Assembly (NCBI GenBank): GCA_034770075.1
Contig: JAVJAP010000214.1
Span: 1,674,001 to 1,738,000, forward strand
From: Aralia elata
Lineage: Eukaryota; Streptophyta; Magnoliopsida; Apiales; Araliaceae
Reading direction: 5' to 3'
DNA length: 64,000 bases
Part shown: in pieces, positions 11,003 to 22,866 of the stretch
How the letters are laid out: each line of letters begins with the position of its first letter
Numbering within the stretch: position 1 is the first letter of the stretch
The notes under the pieces: generated by a model
What the model was told of the DNA's origin: nothing
The model's input: only the letters and a program-made list of their open reading frames with translations
Databases searched by the model: none
Translations under genes and position numbers: made by a program

Positions 11003-11174
11003 ATGGCTTTATTTAATATTCACATAATAGATAAAATATATTATCATATATATTTTGAGTAGAACGAATTTGATATATCAAGTATTGCTTAACTAATTAT
11101 ATTTGATATCTATCATTACAAGTATTTGATCTTATATTCATATTTATATAATACTTATTGCATTGATTAAACTG

Positions 11175-11360
11175 TTATATCTGTTTAAATCCATAGAAAC
11201 ACATTCTTTATTATAAAGAATAAATATTTCTTTATAAACTAGCATTAACATTATATATCTGCTTACACAGAAGCACATTTCATAAATATATAAAAGTCAT
11301 TGTACTCTTATATAATTACTTGATCTTTACTTATATCTGCTTATTCAAGAAACACATTTC
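11175..11360 (+). repeat. Three copies of a ~30-bp motif in the H LTR
   Basis: Motif ATATCTGYTTA, then GAARCACATT, at about 11175, 11255 and 11331, spaced 76-80 bp. The copies are imperfect. Confidence 0.65.
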
Positions 11361-11924
11361 TATCAAACTCATTTGTAAAAGAAAAGGGTAGAGTTAGTTT
11401 ATTTTATGTACTTGTGAGAAAAACAAGTAATTCTTTGACCAAAATCAGAGTCTTAGAGAGGTCAGCTGGGAGTTGGGTCTCTAGTGAACTTGTGAGGAAA
11501 AGAAGAGACTGTTGTTTCAAGATCAGATCATATAATAGAACTGAACTCAAAAGAAAGGTACAACTAAGCTTGAGGAAGGAGCTGGGAGCTTGCTGTCTAA
11601 AAGAGTTAGTTGTGGATAGTTGTAAGTTTATCTTTAAAACTTTGTAAAGGTTTCTCCACCTATTGAAGGAGTGTTTATTACTGGGAGTAATAGGAACTCA
11701 AGTCCTGGAGAGGAGCTTGAGACTGGACGTAGCAACATACCCAAGCTGTATGTTGTGAACCGGATAAATCTTTTTGCATTGTGTGATTGAATTTATACTA
11801 TCGTGTTTATTAATTTCAGACAAAGCTAATTAATCTGCTAAGAAATTCAAAAAGGCTTAAGATAAATTTTTATACAGTGATAATCTATTCAACCCCCCTT
11901 CTAGATTATTATTGGACTTTCAAT

Positions 11925-11936
11925 TGGTATCAGAGC
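11925..11936 (+). other. Primer-binding site of element H
   Basis: TGGTATCAGAGC, two bases after the LTR terminus, complementary to initiator tRNA-Met. Confidence 0.92.
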
Positions 11937-11994
11937 AGTGCTTTTTAACTTGTTTGTTAAGTGATTACAGACATATCTAAAAGTAGATCCATCT

Positions 11995-13298
11995 ATGGCC
12001 TACAATGCTACTGGTTGCGGAGAAGGACTATCAATGTCCAGACCTCCACTATTTGATGGCACTAACTTTGCAACCTGGAGGAACAGATTCAAAATCTATG
12101 CCAAATCACAAGGAATCAAAGTATGGATGGCAATAGAGCGAGGTGTCAAAATTCCCACAAAAATTGAAGGTGAAAAGATCGTTGAGAAAGATATTGAAGA
12201 ATTCACCGCTGAAGATGAAGAGGCTATGAATGTAGCTTCCAGAGCCGAACAAGTGCTAACTAGTGCTCTTATTGAAAAAGAATACAAAAGAGTTAGCAAT
12301 TGCAAGAATGCAAAAGAAATCTGGGAAAAACTGATTGTTACTTATGAAGGAACCAATCATATCAAAGAAACCAGAAAAGATGCTCTAATCCAAGAGTATG
12401 AAAGTTTTAAACTGGAAGAAGGTGAAAAAATCATTGATATGGAAACACGTTTTTCCAGAATCATTGATGAGCTGAAACAACTTGGAAAAGCATACACAAC
12501 AAATGAGAAAAATAGAAGAATTCTCAAAGCCCTTCCATCTATATAGAAAATGAAGGTTACATCCATCAAAGAAATGCAAGATCTAACTGTTTATCCCCTT
12601 GACAGTCTCAGTGGCAATCTTCGTGCCCACGAAGTCGACATGATAGTCGAAAAGGCAGGATCGGATACAAATCTCAAGAAGAAAGGAATCGCTTTCAAAG
12701 CTCTTCTTGTAGATCAAGAAAGCGATGGCGAGGAATTAAATGAAGAACTCTTGAGTTTAGATAATAATGAAGTTGCTTTATTATCAAGACAACTCAGGAG
12801 AGTAATTCAGAGTAAAGCCAGGAAATATGGCAAAGGCTTTATGAAAACAAATAACAACTTCAACAACTTTAAAGGGAAAGAAGCCTTTAAGCCAAGATCG
12901 CAAGGAGGAAACTTCAAGTCAAACAACAACAACTTCAAAGGTGTCAGCTCTAATGAAAATTCAAACACATGTTTTAAATGTAACCAGCCTGGACACTTCA
13001 AAAAGGACTGTCCAAAACTAACAAACAACAAAGTGCTAGTAGCTGAGGAAGGCTGGGATCTAAGTGACGAAGAAGCAACTGCTGAACAAACCGAAGAAAT
13101 CGCAAACCTTTGTTTAATGGCAGATAATGACTCATTACCAAGATCCGAGGTAAATTCTGAACATCAATTACCTAGCACTTCATTTGTCGCACATTCTTTA
13201 GATAATATAAATGAAGAACATCATGAACTACAAGAAGCATATAATTGTTTATATGAAGATAATGAAATCATTAATGAAGATTTTATTAAAATAAAATT
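11995..13298 (+). pseudogene. gag: Copia gag of element H (SIRE-like), broken
   Basis: It starts at the ATG at 11995. Residues 15-35 (RPPLFDGTNFATWRNRFKIY) are the typical copia gag N-terminus, and the capsid (UBN2-type) runs to about residue 180. An in-frame TAG at 12544-12546 replaces what looks like tryptophan in the LPSIWK motif; the frame continues from 12550. A CCHC knuckle, CFKCNQPGHFKKDC, lies near 12970. The frame then shifts near 13290 into the coiled-coil segment. Gag forms virus-like particles and packages RNA. With one stop and at least one frameshift it cannot be made in full. Confidence 0.85.
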
Positions 13299-13667
13299 TC
13301 ATTAGAAAAATTAATTAAAATTAACAGAAATCTTGAAATTGAAAACTCAAATTTAATTGTTATTAATGAAAATTTAAAAGAAGAAAAAGAGATACTAAAA
13401 AGTGGCTCGTCAGAAAATTTATTACTGAAAGAAGAATTAGAAAAATTGAGAAAAATAAATAAAGATCTTGAGATAGAAAATTCAACACTGATCATCTCTA
13501 TTGAAAATCTTGAAGTTGAAAATTTAACACTTGTTGTAATCAATGAAGACACTCATATACAAAATCAAGTGTTAAATGAAGATATTAAAAATCTCAAACT
13601 TGAGAATTTATCTCTAAAGATAGAATTGGAAAAACAAAATACACTCTTCTTTAATTGTGCAAATTAA
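13296..13667 (+). pseudogene. gag: Coiled-coil extension of H gag
   Basis: After the frameshift, this frame encodes a long run of heptad-like repeats rich in leucine, isoleucine, asparagine, glutamate and lysine (for example NRNLEIENSNLIVINENL, LEVENLTLVVINEDTH). A long coiled coil after the first zinc knuckle is characteristic of SIRE/Maximus gag. It ends at a TAA at 13665, and the reading resumes in another phase. The role is presumably multimerisation of the gag particle. The internal repeats of about 20 residues suggest expansion by slippage. Confidence 0.7.
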
Positions 13668-14229
13668 AATATTAACTAAAGAACGTGATGATTTGAACAC
13701 TACTATTATTAAATTCACAAAAGGAAAAGAAAATCTTGATGTTATGCTTAATCAGCAAAGATGTGGTTTTAACAAAGAAGGATTAGGATATATTGGAGAA
13801 TCTAATAAAACAAAAGGCAAATGACTTTATCATGTTAAAAGTAAAGAGAAAGAAACTCATACATCTCCCTTTGCTAAATGCTCTTATTGTAATAGAAATG
13901 GTCATTCCATTTACATGTGCAATGCTAGAAATGGAAATTATAAAGGAAAAATGATTTGGGTTCCAAAAGGATCTTACAAAGCACCCACTATTGTAAGAAA
14001 AGAGTTTTATAATGAAAGATCTTATAAAAATTATCATCAAGATTTTTCAGGATATAAAAATAGAGTTAATCATGCACCTTATAGACCTGTTACTCATAGA
14101 ATACCTGTGTCTGATAAAACTTATTATCCTGTACCCACTTTTGTAAAAGAAAATACAAATGATCCTTATACAAAATGAGAAACTCACCCAAAGGACCCTT
14201 CTTATTAAAGGGTACCAGTATTGTGAAAT
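13668..14229 (+). pseudogene. H gag-pol linker with second zinc knuckle
   Basis: In shifting frames this encodes NKEGLGYIG, then CSYCNRNGHSIYMC (near 13880-13922), a CX2CX4HX4C knuckle, then a basic, tyrosine-rich tail ending in stops near 14176. The GLGY-type motif and a second knuckle just before protease support a SIRE/Maximus assignment. Several stops (13822, 14176, 14206) break it. Confidence 0.65.
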
Positions 14230-16087
14230 CAGTATATGTTGCAGGTATGTCTTGCAGTTGACTCCAGTAAAAATAAATGGTATCTTGATAGCGGTTGTTC
14301 AAGACATATGACGGGAGACAAATTAAAATTGAACAATTTACAAGCTACAGAATGTGGTGAGGTAACCTTTGGAGATAGCAACAAAGGTAAAGTAATTGGA
14401 ATTGGAAGTGTTGGTAATAAACACATAACAATTTCCAATGTACAATTAGTCATAGGACTCAGGTACAATCTTTTATCTATTAGTCAATTATGTGATAGTG
14501 GTCTTAAAATATCTTTTAATCCTCAAAATTGCTCAATATTTGATCAATCTGGTAAATTGGTTTTACTATGCCCTAGAAATCAGAATGTATACACATGTGA
14601 CCTAGACGCATACTCTCACATAGACAATGTTTGTCTTATATCTGCAAATGATGATCCATGGCTTTGGCATCGTAGATTAGGTCATATTAACATGAAACTA
14701 ATCAATAACATTTCTTCTAAAGAACATGTTCGCGGTCTTCCAAAACTGAAGTTTTTAAAAGATCATATTTGTGAAGCGTGTGAACTAGGAAAACAAATAC
14801 ATACGTCTCATAAACCTAAACTCACAGTATCAACCTCTCGACCTTTAGAACTCTTGCATATGGAGCTAGTAGGACCTATTCCTAAACATAGCATGGGTGG
14901 TGCTGTATATATTCTAGTTTTGTTCGATGACTACTCTCGATTTACATGGGTTGATTTTCTGAAATTTAAAAATGAAGCTATAAATTCTTTCTCTGCTTTA
15001 TGTAAGAAAATTCAGAATCAATAGGGAAGTTCTATTGTTTATATTCGATCTGATCACGGAAGAGAATTTGACAATTCTGATTTCATTATGTTTTGTGATA
15101 AGCACGATATAAGTCATAACTTCTCTGCTCCTTACACGCCACAATCAAATGGTGTGGTTGAAAGGAAAAATCGAACCCTACAGAAAATGGCTAATACTAT
15201 GTTAAATGAATATCGTCTTCCTAAGTATTTTTGGGCTGAAGCAGTAGCAACGTCCTGTTATATTTTAAACCGAGTTCTATTAAGACCTATTTTACTCAAA
15301 ACTCCCTATGAGCTTTATTACAAAAGAACTCCAAAAATAAATTATTTTCGTATTTTTGGAAGTAAATGTTTTATTTTAAAAACAAGAGGACATCTGCTAA
15401 AGTTTGATCCCAAATCTGATAAAGGAATTTTTCTGGGATATTCACTTAATAGTAAAGCATACAGAGTGTTTAACAAAAGAAGTCTAGTTGTTGAAGAATC
15501 AATGAATGTAACTTTTGATGAGTCTCAGCCACCCCCCAAATATAAAGAGTTAGTTGACAGCGACATAGTCATTGAAGACATTCTCAGAAATATGGAGGAA
15601 CCAAAATCAGAAAATGCATCTCCACCTATCAATGTTAATCCTCTTGAAAATCCCAATCCTCAGTTAAATGACTTACCCAAAGAGTCACATATTATTAAAA
15701 ATCATCCTTTAGAAAATGTGATTGGTGACATTGATAAAGGAATTCTTACTAGATCTCAAGCACATAACTTGGCTGGTCATTTATCTTTCTTGTCCCAAAT
15801 TGAGCCTAAAAATATAAAAGATGCTTTACTGGATGAAGATTGGATAATAGCCATGCAGGATGAACTTGAATAGTTTACCAGAAATAAAGTATGGGAGTTA
15901 GTTCCAAAACCCAAGGATACTTCCATTATTGAAACTCGATGGGTTTTTCGTAACAAACTAGATGAAAGTGGAGCTATTGTACGTAATAAGGCTAGGCTTG
16001 TTGCACAAGGGTATAATCAACTTGAAGGAATTGATTATGATGAAACATATGCTCCTGTTGCTAGAATTGAATCTCTACGTGTGTTAC
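14230..16087 (+). pseudogene. pol: H pol: protease, integrase and start of reverse transcriptase
   Basis: Domains in order: protease (YLDSGCSRHMTG near 14280, catalytic DSG); integrase zinc finger (WHRRLGHIN, then CEAC near 14770); integrase core; then the N-terminal RT (VPKPKDTSIIETRWVFRNK, VAQGYNQLEGIDYDETYAPVA). The first catalytic aspartate of integrase, usually in MDLFGP, is glutamate here (HMELVGP). The other two (RSDHGREF and VVERKNR) are present. In-frame TAGs at 15022 and 15871 interrupt it. RT stops abruptly at about 16087 after ESLRVLL, so the palm with YVDD, RNase H and the 3' LTR are absent from the window. It is a truncated copy or one whose continuation was moved elsewhere. Confidence 0.85.
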
Positions 16088-17640
16088 TTGTCCAGTTGCT
16101 AGAATTTTTGCTTAGTTCATATAGAGAGAGTGAGTATTGCTGGGAGTGAGAGCAATCTAAATTAAGCATTTGAGGATTTCAAATGTGCATTCAAGAAGGT
16201 ACACTGTGTTCTAAATTTCTGGTTTGTTAAATTCTATGAAATCCATAATTCTTGCTAATTAGTTTGTCAATTAGTATAAAGATGTTATATGGGTTTGTGT
16301 GCATGTTTAGGACCAATGTGGATACTCTGGGTGGCATTTAGATAGGTGAGGCCATGGCCATTTTCGAGTTCTGCAGAAGCAGAGCCGAACTTGAACCAGT
16401 GCAGGAGTGGCGCGGCCGAGCCACTCCCAAGGCTAAAAACTGCGCGGCCGTGCAGGCTGCCAGTGTTAGTTACTATTGTTCTGATGCTTTGAGCATGTTA
16501 ACTTAGTTCCTTCATGCATAAACATAGGTTACTATGTATCTAGAATCCCTGTAAATACATTAAAATGTTAAATTTTATCGTATTACACAATTAATTAAAT
16601 TAATTATATATGTGACTTTTTTGTAATGCATAATAACTATAAAATTAGTTGAAAAATTATAGTGGATTCAATACTAACTAATTGTCATAACTAAATTAAA
16701 ACATATTAAAGTTTGAGTATCATAGTTCTATATGGATTAAAACTTCAAGCAAATTTTGTCAATATAAACATTAATATAAAATTTATTACAAACTTAAATA
16801 AAATTAAAACAATTATTTTCTCATAATCATAACTATATAAGTCTGCACTCTATTCAAATTTTTAGCTTAATAATTGATCAAATGAACTTATAATATATAA
16901 TTCAATAGTTTATTATTTAAATAAATGTTTAATAATTTTATAACTACAACTATCTTCTCAAAATTCTAATTAAATATTTATTCTACATTTAATAATTTAA
17001 CAAATCGTTATCCTGTCGTCCGTGCTTTGCACGAAGTTGGTTAGCTTGTTTTATCAGATTCCATGTATTTGTATGTTTTGTAATTGTAATTTGACATAAT
17101 ATTGTCGCAATACATAGCATGACTCTTATTTGAATTTAAAAATTTAAAAATATCCTAAAATGACAAAATTCATTTCAAGTTTTGGAAGGTAGAGAGTAAT
17201 ACTAGATATGGTCACAAAAATAAAACATGCAAATCCAATAACATAATTGAGCAGTTATGCTAATATATAGTATCTTGTCAAAGATTTAGATTTCAAGAAT
17301 ATCAAAATACAATGATTTATCATAATCATCTACATACCTATGCAAACCAATAATTGAAGAACATTAAACATCATACTGAGCCAAAAGTATTCAAAGCATG
17401 GATTCAGAAAAAGACCCAAATGACCAATCCTCAAGAAAATCAATTAGGGAGCCACAAAACTTAGATAATAGATTTAGAAAAAGACTCAAATGACCAATCC
17501 TCAAGAAAATCAATTTCTGATGAAAATAGTTGATAAAACAACTCTAGTAAGCCTTGGAGTGACTCCTTGATAGCAACTACACTTTTTCTTGAGTTTCAAC
17601 ACTAGTCTCCAATAACTCTCTTCCACTCCGAAGTGTGATA
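16088..17640. other. LTR-like fragment followed by AT-rich non-coding DNA
   Basis: 16088-about 16500 resembles the transcribed part of a gypsy LTR (runs of GAGAGAGTGAG, and the GCGCGGCCG word at 16410 and 16442, 32 bp apart, like the phased words in other LTRs here). 16500-17400 is AT-rich without a supported ORF. A small hairpin CGTGC-TTT-GCACG is at 17021-17033. 17403-17515 holds a short tandem repeat. Confidence 0.45.
17403..17515. repeat. 68-bp tandem repeat, two copies
   Basis: Copies begin at about 17403 and 17471 and share TCAAATGACCAATCCTCAAG-type sequence with single-base differences. Confidence 0.8.
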
Positions 17641-17645
17641 GCATG

Positions 17646-18301
17646 GCACTATTCATTACCATCTCTCCTCGGATTCTTCTCAGTATCATTTGGTAGGGAT
17701 CCTTGAGGTCGAGTGTTTAGAGCACTTGCTATCTGTCCTATTTGATTTTCCAAATTTCTTATTGCAGCTGATTGATTCTTTGTTGTCGCTTCGAATTGAG
17801 TTGCCATTCTCGCTATCAATTCCTCCATCTGTGATAAGTTTATCAGTTTATTGAGGTTGTTGATGCTAGAATCCAGGTGGGTATGAATGCCTTGGAGCTT
17901 GAGGTTGCTGTTGATTATTGTTCTAAGAAAAATTTGGGTGGTTCTTCCATCTCGAATTGTAGCTATTCGTATTAACACCCTGCTGCCGATTGTAGTGGGA
18001 AACAAACTGAATTGATTCAGAACTTATTACACATTGATCATTTGAGTGGTTACCCGCGCATATCTCACAAACTGTCTCCATTCTCTGAACATTTTGTACC
18101 CCAAGTGCGTCTATCTTCTTTGCAAGAGCAGAAATCTGAGCTGTCACTTGAGCTGATAAGGCTGTCATCGCATCCACTTCATATACCCCGGTTGTCTTAG
18201 GTTGAGCCATTCTTGTAGTTGGCCACTGATAGTTATTAGCTACCATTATCTCGGGCAGCTGATATGCCTCATCACAATTCTTGGCCATAATAGCTCCACC
18301 T
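17646..18301 (-). pseudogene. gag: Athila-type gag fragment
   Basis: Two minus frames (17923-18309 and 17649-18005) in different phases together show the Athila-lineage gag signature. It runs: MAKNCDEAYQLPEIMVANNYQWP, GVYEVDAMTALSAQV, the cysteine/histidine motif CEICAGNHSNDQC, SVQF-type residues with YNRQQG, RNLENQIGQIA and RPQGSLPNDTE. A frameshift lies near 17960. The gag N-terminus is missing because LTR C begins at 18302; the left flanking pentamer of C is CACCT. This is the oldest layer visible here. Athila gag would form particles, but this piece is only the C-terminal third. Confidence 0.82.
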
Positions 18302-18394
18302 TGTAACATTCGGAGCGTTCATTTAATATAAAAATTTAATGTCCATGAAATGAACTTGAATTTTATCGCAAAATAGAAAGGAATTATATCAGAA

Positions 18395-18397
<3 letters not shown>

Positions 18398-18441
<44 letters not shown>

Positions 18442-18446
18442 ATATA
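18398..18446. repeat. AAT trinucleotide microsatellite
   Basis: About twelve AAT/ATA units within LTR C, followed by a short TA run. Confidence 0.9.
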
Positions 18447-18681
18447 TATGTAATCTAAATCAAAAATTAAGTCAAACTTTCAATTGAAAGTTTGACTAAG
18501 TAAATTAAAAGTTAAAAAAAAAATGAAAGACACTAAGCCTACTAGCATTCAACTAGGTGGCAATATGAGTGTCATACATGGACCAAGTTGGTAGAAAATA
18601 GATAAAACATCATGTAAATAAGCACCCAACTAGATTTTTCTATCAAAAAGTTCAAGAATAGGGAATAAACTTGCTAAGTCA

Positions 18682-18728
<47 letters not shown>
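18682..18728. repeat. TA microsatellite in LTR C
   Basis: About 23 TA units, followed 30 bp later by a GA run (18759-18778). The TATATTTACAC edge may act as the core promoter, but this is not certain. Confidence 0.9.
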
Positions 18729-18731
<3 letters not shown>

Positions 18732-20361
18732 CACACCCTGTCAAGTTCTTGCACGAAACAGAGAGAGAGAGAGAGAGAAGAGATTTCAGAAAGAAGGAGA
18801 AAGTGAGAATAATATAAGAAAATTAAGAGGAAGCAAAAGAAGGAAATAAAATTAGAAGGTATGCTTCTAATTATTCTTTTTATTTTTATACATGTAATTT
18901 TCATATATAATTATGTAATTCTTTTTTATATATGAAGGTTATATATTCCTCAAAACATAGTAATAGTAATATATGATGTGTTAAAGTAACAAGAATCATG
19001 CATAAAAATGCAAAATTTTAACGAAAACAGGAAAGAAAATCCTAGAAAATAAAAATTAGAAACCCTAGTTTGAACGTTTGAAGTTACAAAATAAGGAAGA
19101 AAAATTAAATAAATAAATGTTTAATGGGTAATGGATATTGAAAAATACAAGAAAATGTACAAATTAGCAAAGCTGAGAAAAAGTGTAAAATACATTTTTT
19201 CGAGTAAATAAAATTGTAAAACACAGTTAATGATAGTTGTTAACTAAAAATAAAATTATGATAAATTAATATTTTTGACCTTCATGAATAATATATAGGT
19301 CAATTACAGAAAAGGTTTATTGAGTTGGAAAATAGACCACGGAAAACAGGCAAGTTTTCCTAACTTGTGCAAGTTTATTATTTTATGCAAGTCCCTTAAT
19401 TTATGAGAATTTTCTGAATGACAAGTTCCTAAACCTTAAGAATTTTTATTTTTGGTATAATTTTCCTGAGTTATGAATTTCATTCAAGTAATTGCTATTA
19501 TGCAATATTAAATTTCAGAATTTATTTGCAAGATTTGTTTAACTCTAAATTTTTAAATACCCCTGATTTATTTGTAATAAAGAGAAAGTCATTGTTTCGG
19601 CTTACTCTAAAAATAAGAATTTATTATATTTATTTTCCAAACCAAATTATTTTGGGGCAGAATCCTAGACTAAGTTGAACAACCCTATTTTATATAGGGG
19701 ATATTATTGTCGAAAAAATCCGGCTTGTGGAGATAATATTGTGCATAACATAGGGTACGGTAGGTTGATCCCCTAAAGTGCCTGTGGAGAGTTTTTCAGT
19801 CTTTATGACTGATAAACACTTATGGAGAGTCAGTAGTTTTTATAACTGTAAGACACTTACGTTCTTGATCCTTATGACCACTCAGCTCAGAAAAGAACAA
19901 TTTATTTGATACTCATTAATTTAAATCTGTTCATTATTGTATTATTCACGATTCCCATTCATTATCCTGATCTAATTTGCATTCAGTTATTTGATTTCTT
20001 TTTAATTCAGTTCTTGATATCTCATATACTTGCTGAGTAATCTTATTGCTCACCCTTGCGACATATATATTCTTTGCAGAAAAAGACGGATTAGCAGATG
20101 GGTCCCAGTCCAAAAGTAAGGGAAAGGAAAAAGTAAAAAGAAGAATAGAATTATAGATAAATCATGTCTTGTATAAATATAAATTTTAAGAATGTAAGTA
20201 GATAGCAGTAGTTAAAGACCTTGGTTGTAATTTTGTTCTTGATATGAATTATGTAACAAACCAGTGATTATGTAATATAACTAGTAGATTTTAAGTGGAG
20301 TAATGTATAGTGACTACCATGTCTGTAGTAGCAAGTACTCGAATATGGGGGCGTCACGGGT

Positions 20362-20373
20362 TGGTATTAAAGC
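20362..20373 (+). other. Mutated primer-binding site of element C
   Basis: TGGTATTAAAGC differs from TGGTATCAGAGC at two positions, a C-to-T and a G-to-A change, as expected from cytosine deamination on either strand. Confidence 0.8.
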
Positions 20374-20514
20374 TATAGGTTATAACCCTTAGGTTAGGGA
20401 ACCTTAGGATATAACCTGATTGGAATCTAGTAGAGACGGTGATAAAAGAACTCACACAGAGTTTTTTTTTGCGTAAAATAATAATAATTTTGGAATTAAA
20501 GATTATTTAAATTG

Positions 20515-20516
<2 letters not shown>

Positions 20517-20556
<40 letters not shown>
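20517..20556. repeat. TA microsatellite in C leader
   Basis: About 20 TA units just upstream of the leader ORF. Confidence 0.9.
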
Positions 20557-20559
<3 letters not shown>

Positions 20560-20592
20560 CGTGCTAAGTCAGATATTTTGTCCTTTTGTAGG

Positions 20593-20977
20593 ATGGCTAG
20601 CGAGGAAGGGGTACGAGACATACAGGTAGTTTGGGAGGAACCCATAGCAGAGCCAGACCCTGAGGAAGAACCAGAGGAAGAACATGAGGAGGATCTGGTA
20701 GAGGATCTTGTAGCGCTCGAGCAGGCAGCTGATGATACTGCCGAAGATGATGATGAGGATGAGGATGATATATTTGCAGAAATGTATACCTTAATTAGAG
20801 GACTGATGGATACGAACCAAGAGCTAGAAGCTAGAAACCATCAGGTAGAAGAGAGAAACGCAGAGCTAGAAGTTAGGGGCCAACAGTTAGAACAGAGAAA
20901 CCGGGAACTAGAAGCTCGGACCCAGGTATTGGAGTCAAGAGTCCACCAGTTGGAAGAAAGGGAAGAGGAACTAGAGG
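20593..20977 (+). pseudogene. Leader ORF of element C, N-terminal part
   Basis: It starts at the ATG at 20593, directly after a pyrimidine tract ending in TTTTGTAG. The protein begins MASEEGVRDIQVVWEEP, then a run dominated by glutamate and aspartate, then a coiled coil made of repeated units such as ELEARNHQVEERNAELEVR. The beginning matches the B leader ORF (RDIHVVFESP) in sequence and position, between PBS and gag. Insertion of element A after AGAGG at 20977 splits it; the remainder is at 41046-41305. No known domain is recognised. The acidic plus coiled-coil make-up suggests a protein-interaction role. Confidence 0.72.
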
Positions 20978-22006
20978 TGATAGACTCCACGGCACACTTG
21001 CGTGAGGTGGTCGTCGCCCGGATCGTTTCTAGTAAGCCAATTTGATGGAACTATCCCGACACCTTAACCCAACGTCTATATTGAGACGAGAACTCTGGTA
21101 TAATCGTTCAAGCAGATGAATTCGCGTAGGTGGATTATCAATGACACCTAAACCCCGTACTTATATGAAGCAGGAACCTTCGGTACAATCAACGATTGAT
21201 AACTGGTAGATAACGCCACACACAACTATGGATTGTTGTATGATAAGTTAACTTCGAATCTCAAAGAAAAACTAAGAAAAATTACTTAGAAATTCTTCAA
21301 AGAACCAAAAGTAGAGAATAACTCTCAAGTATGAATAAACTCTGAATTATTATTGCATTGTGTTTGAATTATAAGCATAAAACTTATTTATACTAACTAT
21401 GAAACCCTAGAATCCAAATAAGAAGTAAACAATTGATTTGGAATCAAAATCCTATATTGAAATATCCTAATTACAATAGAATTATGAAAATATATTGAAA
21501 TTCCTAAAATTAAGGAAAAGAAATCTGATAAAAATCTTCAAAAACGCGTCGCCTCAAAAAACGCGCCAACTCATTCTGCGTGTTCTCGTCGGGGCGAGAA
21601 AATTGAACTGAGACTTCTCGTCGGGGCGAGAATGGACAGTAAGTTCTTCGCTGGGGCGGATCAATTTAGGCCGGGGCGAGCTTGAACAGTAAGATTCTCG
21701 CCGGGGCAAGAATTTTGGCTTTGAAGTTCTTGCCGGGGCGAGAACTCTGCAACTTGGAATTCTTCGTCCTTTCTCGTTTCCAACGCTTCCAACCTTGGCA
21801 TGTTTGTTTGTATCATCATGACTAAATGTAAATCCTTAGAATCCGGGTCCACACTCGATCGATCTTCGCTCCACATGCCTTGAATCAACCCATTAATGCT
21901 CTCCTTGACACGTTTAGCCCGAGCTCTCGTCACGAGACCATCCGGCATACACAAAGGATCCACTTTATGGATGTCAATCGCTCCAGAGCCAAGGATGCCC
22001 TCATCA
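20978..22006 (-). mobile_element. 3' LTR of element A
   Basis: TGATAGACTCC...GCCCTCATCA. It carries a minus-strand TATA box (TATAAATAA at 21384-21392), six copies of the CTCGCCGGGGCGAG-type word (21585-21742), and the last ~115 codons of pol. Confidence 0.93.
21585..21742. repeat. Phased GC-rich palindromic words in the A LTR
   Basis: Versions of CTCGCCGGGGCGAG start at 21585, 21617, 21647, 21667, 21697 and 21729, so most steps are 30-32 bp. The right LTR has them at 40619-40776 with better consensus. They lie 190-350 bp upstream of the TATA box on the minus strand. Confidence 0.85.
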
Positions 22007-22155
22007 TACCTCTCCTCTTGAGAAAGATTTGTCCTTAAATCGACACCTACATCAAACGGACTAAGATCAGTAACGTTAAAAGTTGCACTAACATTATACT
22101 CACCAGGAAAATCCAATTTGTAGGCATTATCATTGATGCGCTCAAGAACTTGAAA
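21661..22155 (-). pseudogene. pol: C-terminal tail of A pol, running into the LTR
   Basis: This continues the integrase reading interrupted by B at 22161. Motifs: FPGEYNVSATFNVTDLSPFD, then DLRTNLSQEE at the polypurine tract, then inside the LTR LCMPDGLVTRARAKRVKESI. The frame ends at the TGA at 21661, about 115 codons into the LTR. A basic TRARAK-type tail read into the 3' LTR is something I associate with CRM elements, where the integrase C-terminus is thought to steer insertion. In the 5' LTR copy (40695-40997) the same frame stays open but cannot be part of pol. Confidence 0.75.
22007..22022 (-). other. Polypurine tract of element A
   Basis: On the minus strand, a purine run of the AAGAGGAGAGG type lies directly next to the 3' LTR. 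It is single-copy here, unlike in E and G. Confidence 0.75.
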
Positions 22156-22856
22156 TGGACTGTAACGACCGCGAATTTTGCATGGCTTTGTAATATACGC
22201 TTACGATCATTATTTAATGAATGAATTTTTATTAATATTATTTTGTGTGATGTGCTTAAAGGTTATGTAATAATCTAGATTATGTATTTGCAATGATATT
22301 AAGTGTTGTTATTTGATAGGACTTATTAAAATGTTTTCGGAGAAATACCGCTAAAATTCTATTCGCGGGTTACTATTCGCGTGGGCACTATTCGCCCCAA
22401 AAACGTCTTTTTCGTTTATTTCGACTTTTCTAATTTTCTCATGGTGTTAATGTAATTGATTAATAATCCAAGTGTTGGATTTTATTTTAGCCAAATTGGG
22501 AGTTAATTAGAAGCCCCAAATTGCTTAAGGGTGGCCCAAACCCATGATCCATGACCCACGACCCGACCCACGGCCCAACCCATGACCCATGAGGGAAATG
22601 GGTTAAACCATCAGCTGAGCAATTGAATGAAGAAGAAGAACACGGATGAGAGGAGAAGGAACAAAGGAATGAGAACATTTTGGGTAGAGCAAATTCTTGC
22701 ATTTGGGAGAGCAAAAGGGAGGAAGAACAATTGGGAGAATGGGAGGGGAGTTTCCCACACATGGGAGAGGCCAACTTCAGCTTCCCATACATGGGGAGCT
22801 GATCACACCAAGCATGCTTAACCCTTCCCTCCTCCAAGGAAGCTCAGTTCATCCCT

Positions 22857-22866
22857 CTATATATAC
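22857..22866 (+). promoter_or_regulatory. TATA box of B 5' LTR
   Basis: TCTATATATAC, followed by CT-rich sequence, about 700 bp into the LTR. Transcription would start about 30 bp downstream, just before the CATTGTTGCTAAG segment. The same box is in the 3' LTR at about 32322-32332. Confidence 0.65.

Larger units (their letters stand above)
9822..11922 (+). mobile_element. 5' LTR of copia element H
   Basis: The right end is firm: CTTTCA followed by a 2-base gap and the TGGTATCAGAGC primer site. The left end is inferred at the TGGTAGTTTTATTTTG sequence; TG candidates at 9794-9807 are also possible. A TATA box (TATAAATAGG) is at 10405-10414, as expected for U3/R. The LTR is about 2.1 kb, long for copia but typical of the SIRE/Maximus group. 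It has two internal direct-repeat sets. No matching 3' LTR is in the window. Confidence 0.7.
18302..20358 (+). mobile_element. 5' LTR of element C
   Basis: It starts TGTAACATTCGG and ends GGGGGCGTCACG, the same end as B's GGGGGCGTCACA with the final A changed to G. It is 2057 bp. It contains AAT, TA and GA microsatellites and a stretch at 19670-19780 similar in style to B's LTR (cttgtggagataatattg versus the CCGACACGCG region). No phased GC words are seen. Confidence 0.8.

Noticed and set aside
17021..17044. Helitron-like 3' end (hairpin CGTGC-TTT-GCACG followed by TTAG)
   Set aside because: A Helitron 3' end should finish in CTRR before a T after the hairpin. Here only TTAG is found and no 5' TC end is evident, so I do not call it.
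22487..22837. A 116-codon minus ORF present twice (again at 31953-32303)
   Set aside because: It recurs only because the LTRs of B are copies; no homology or start context supports it.
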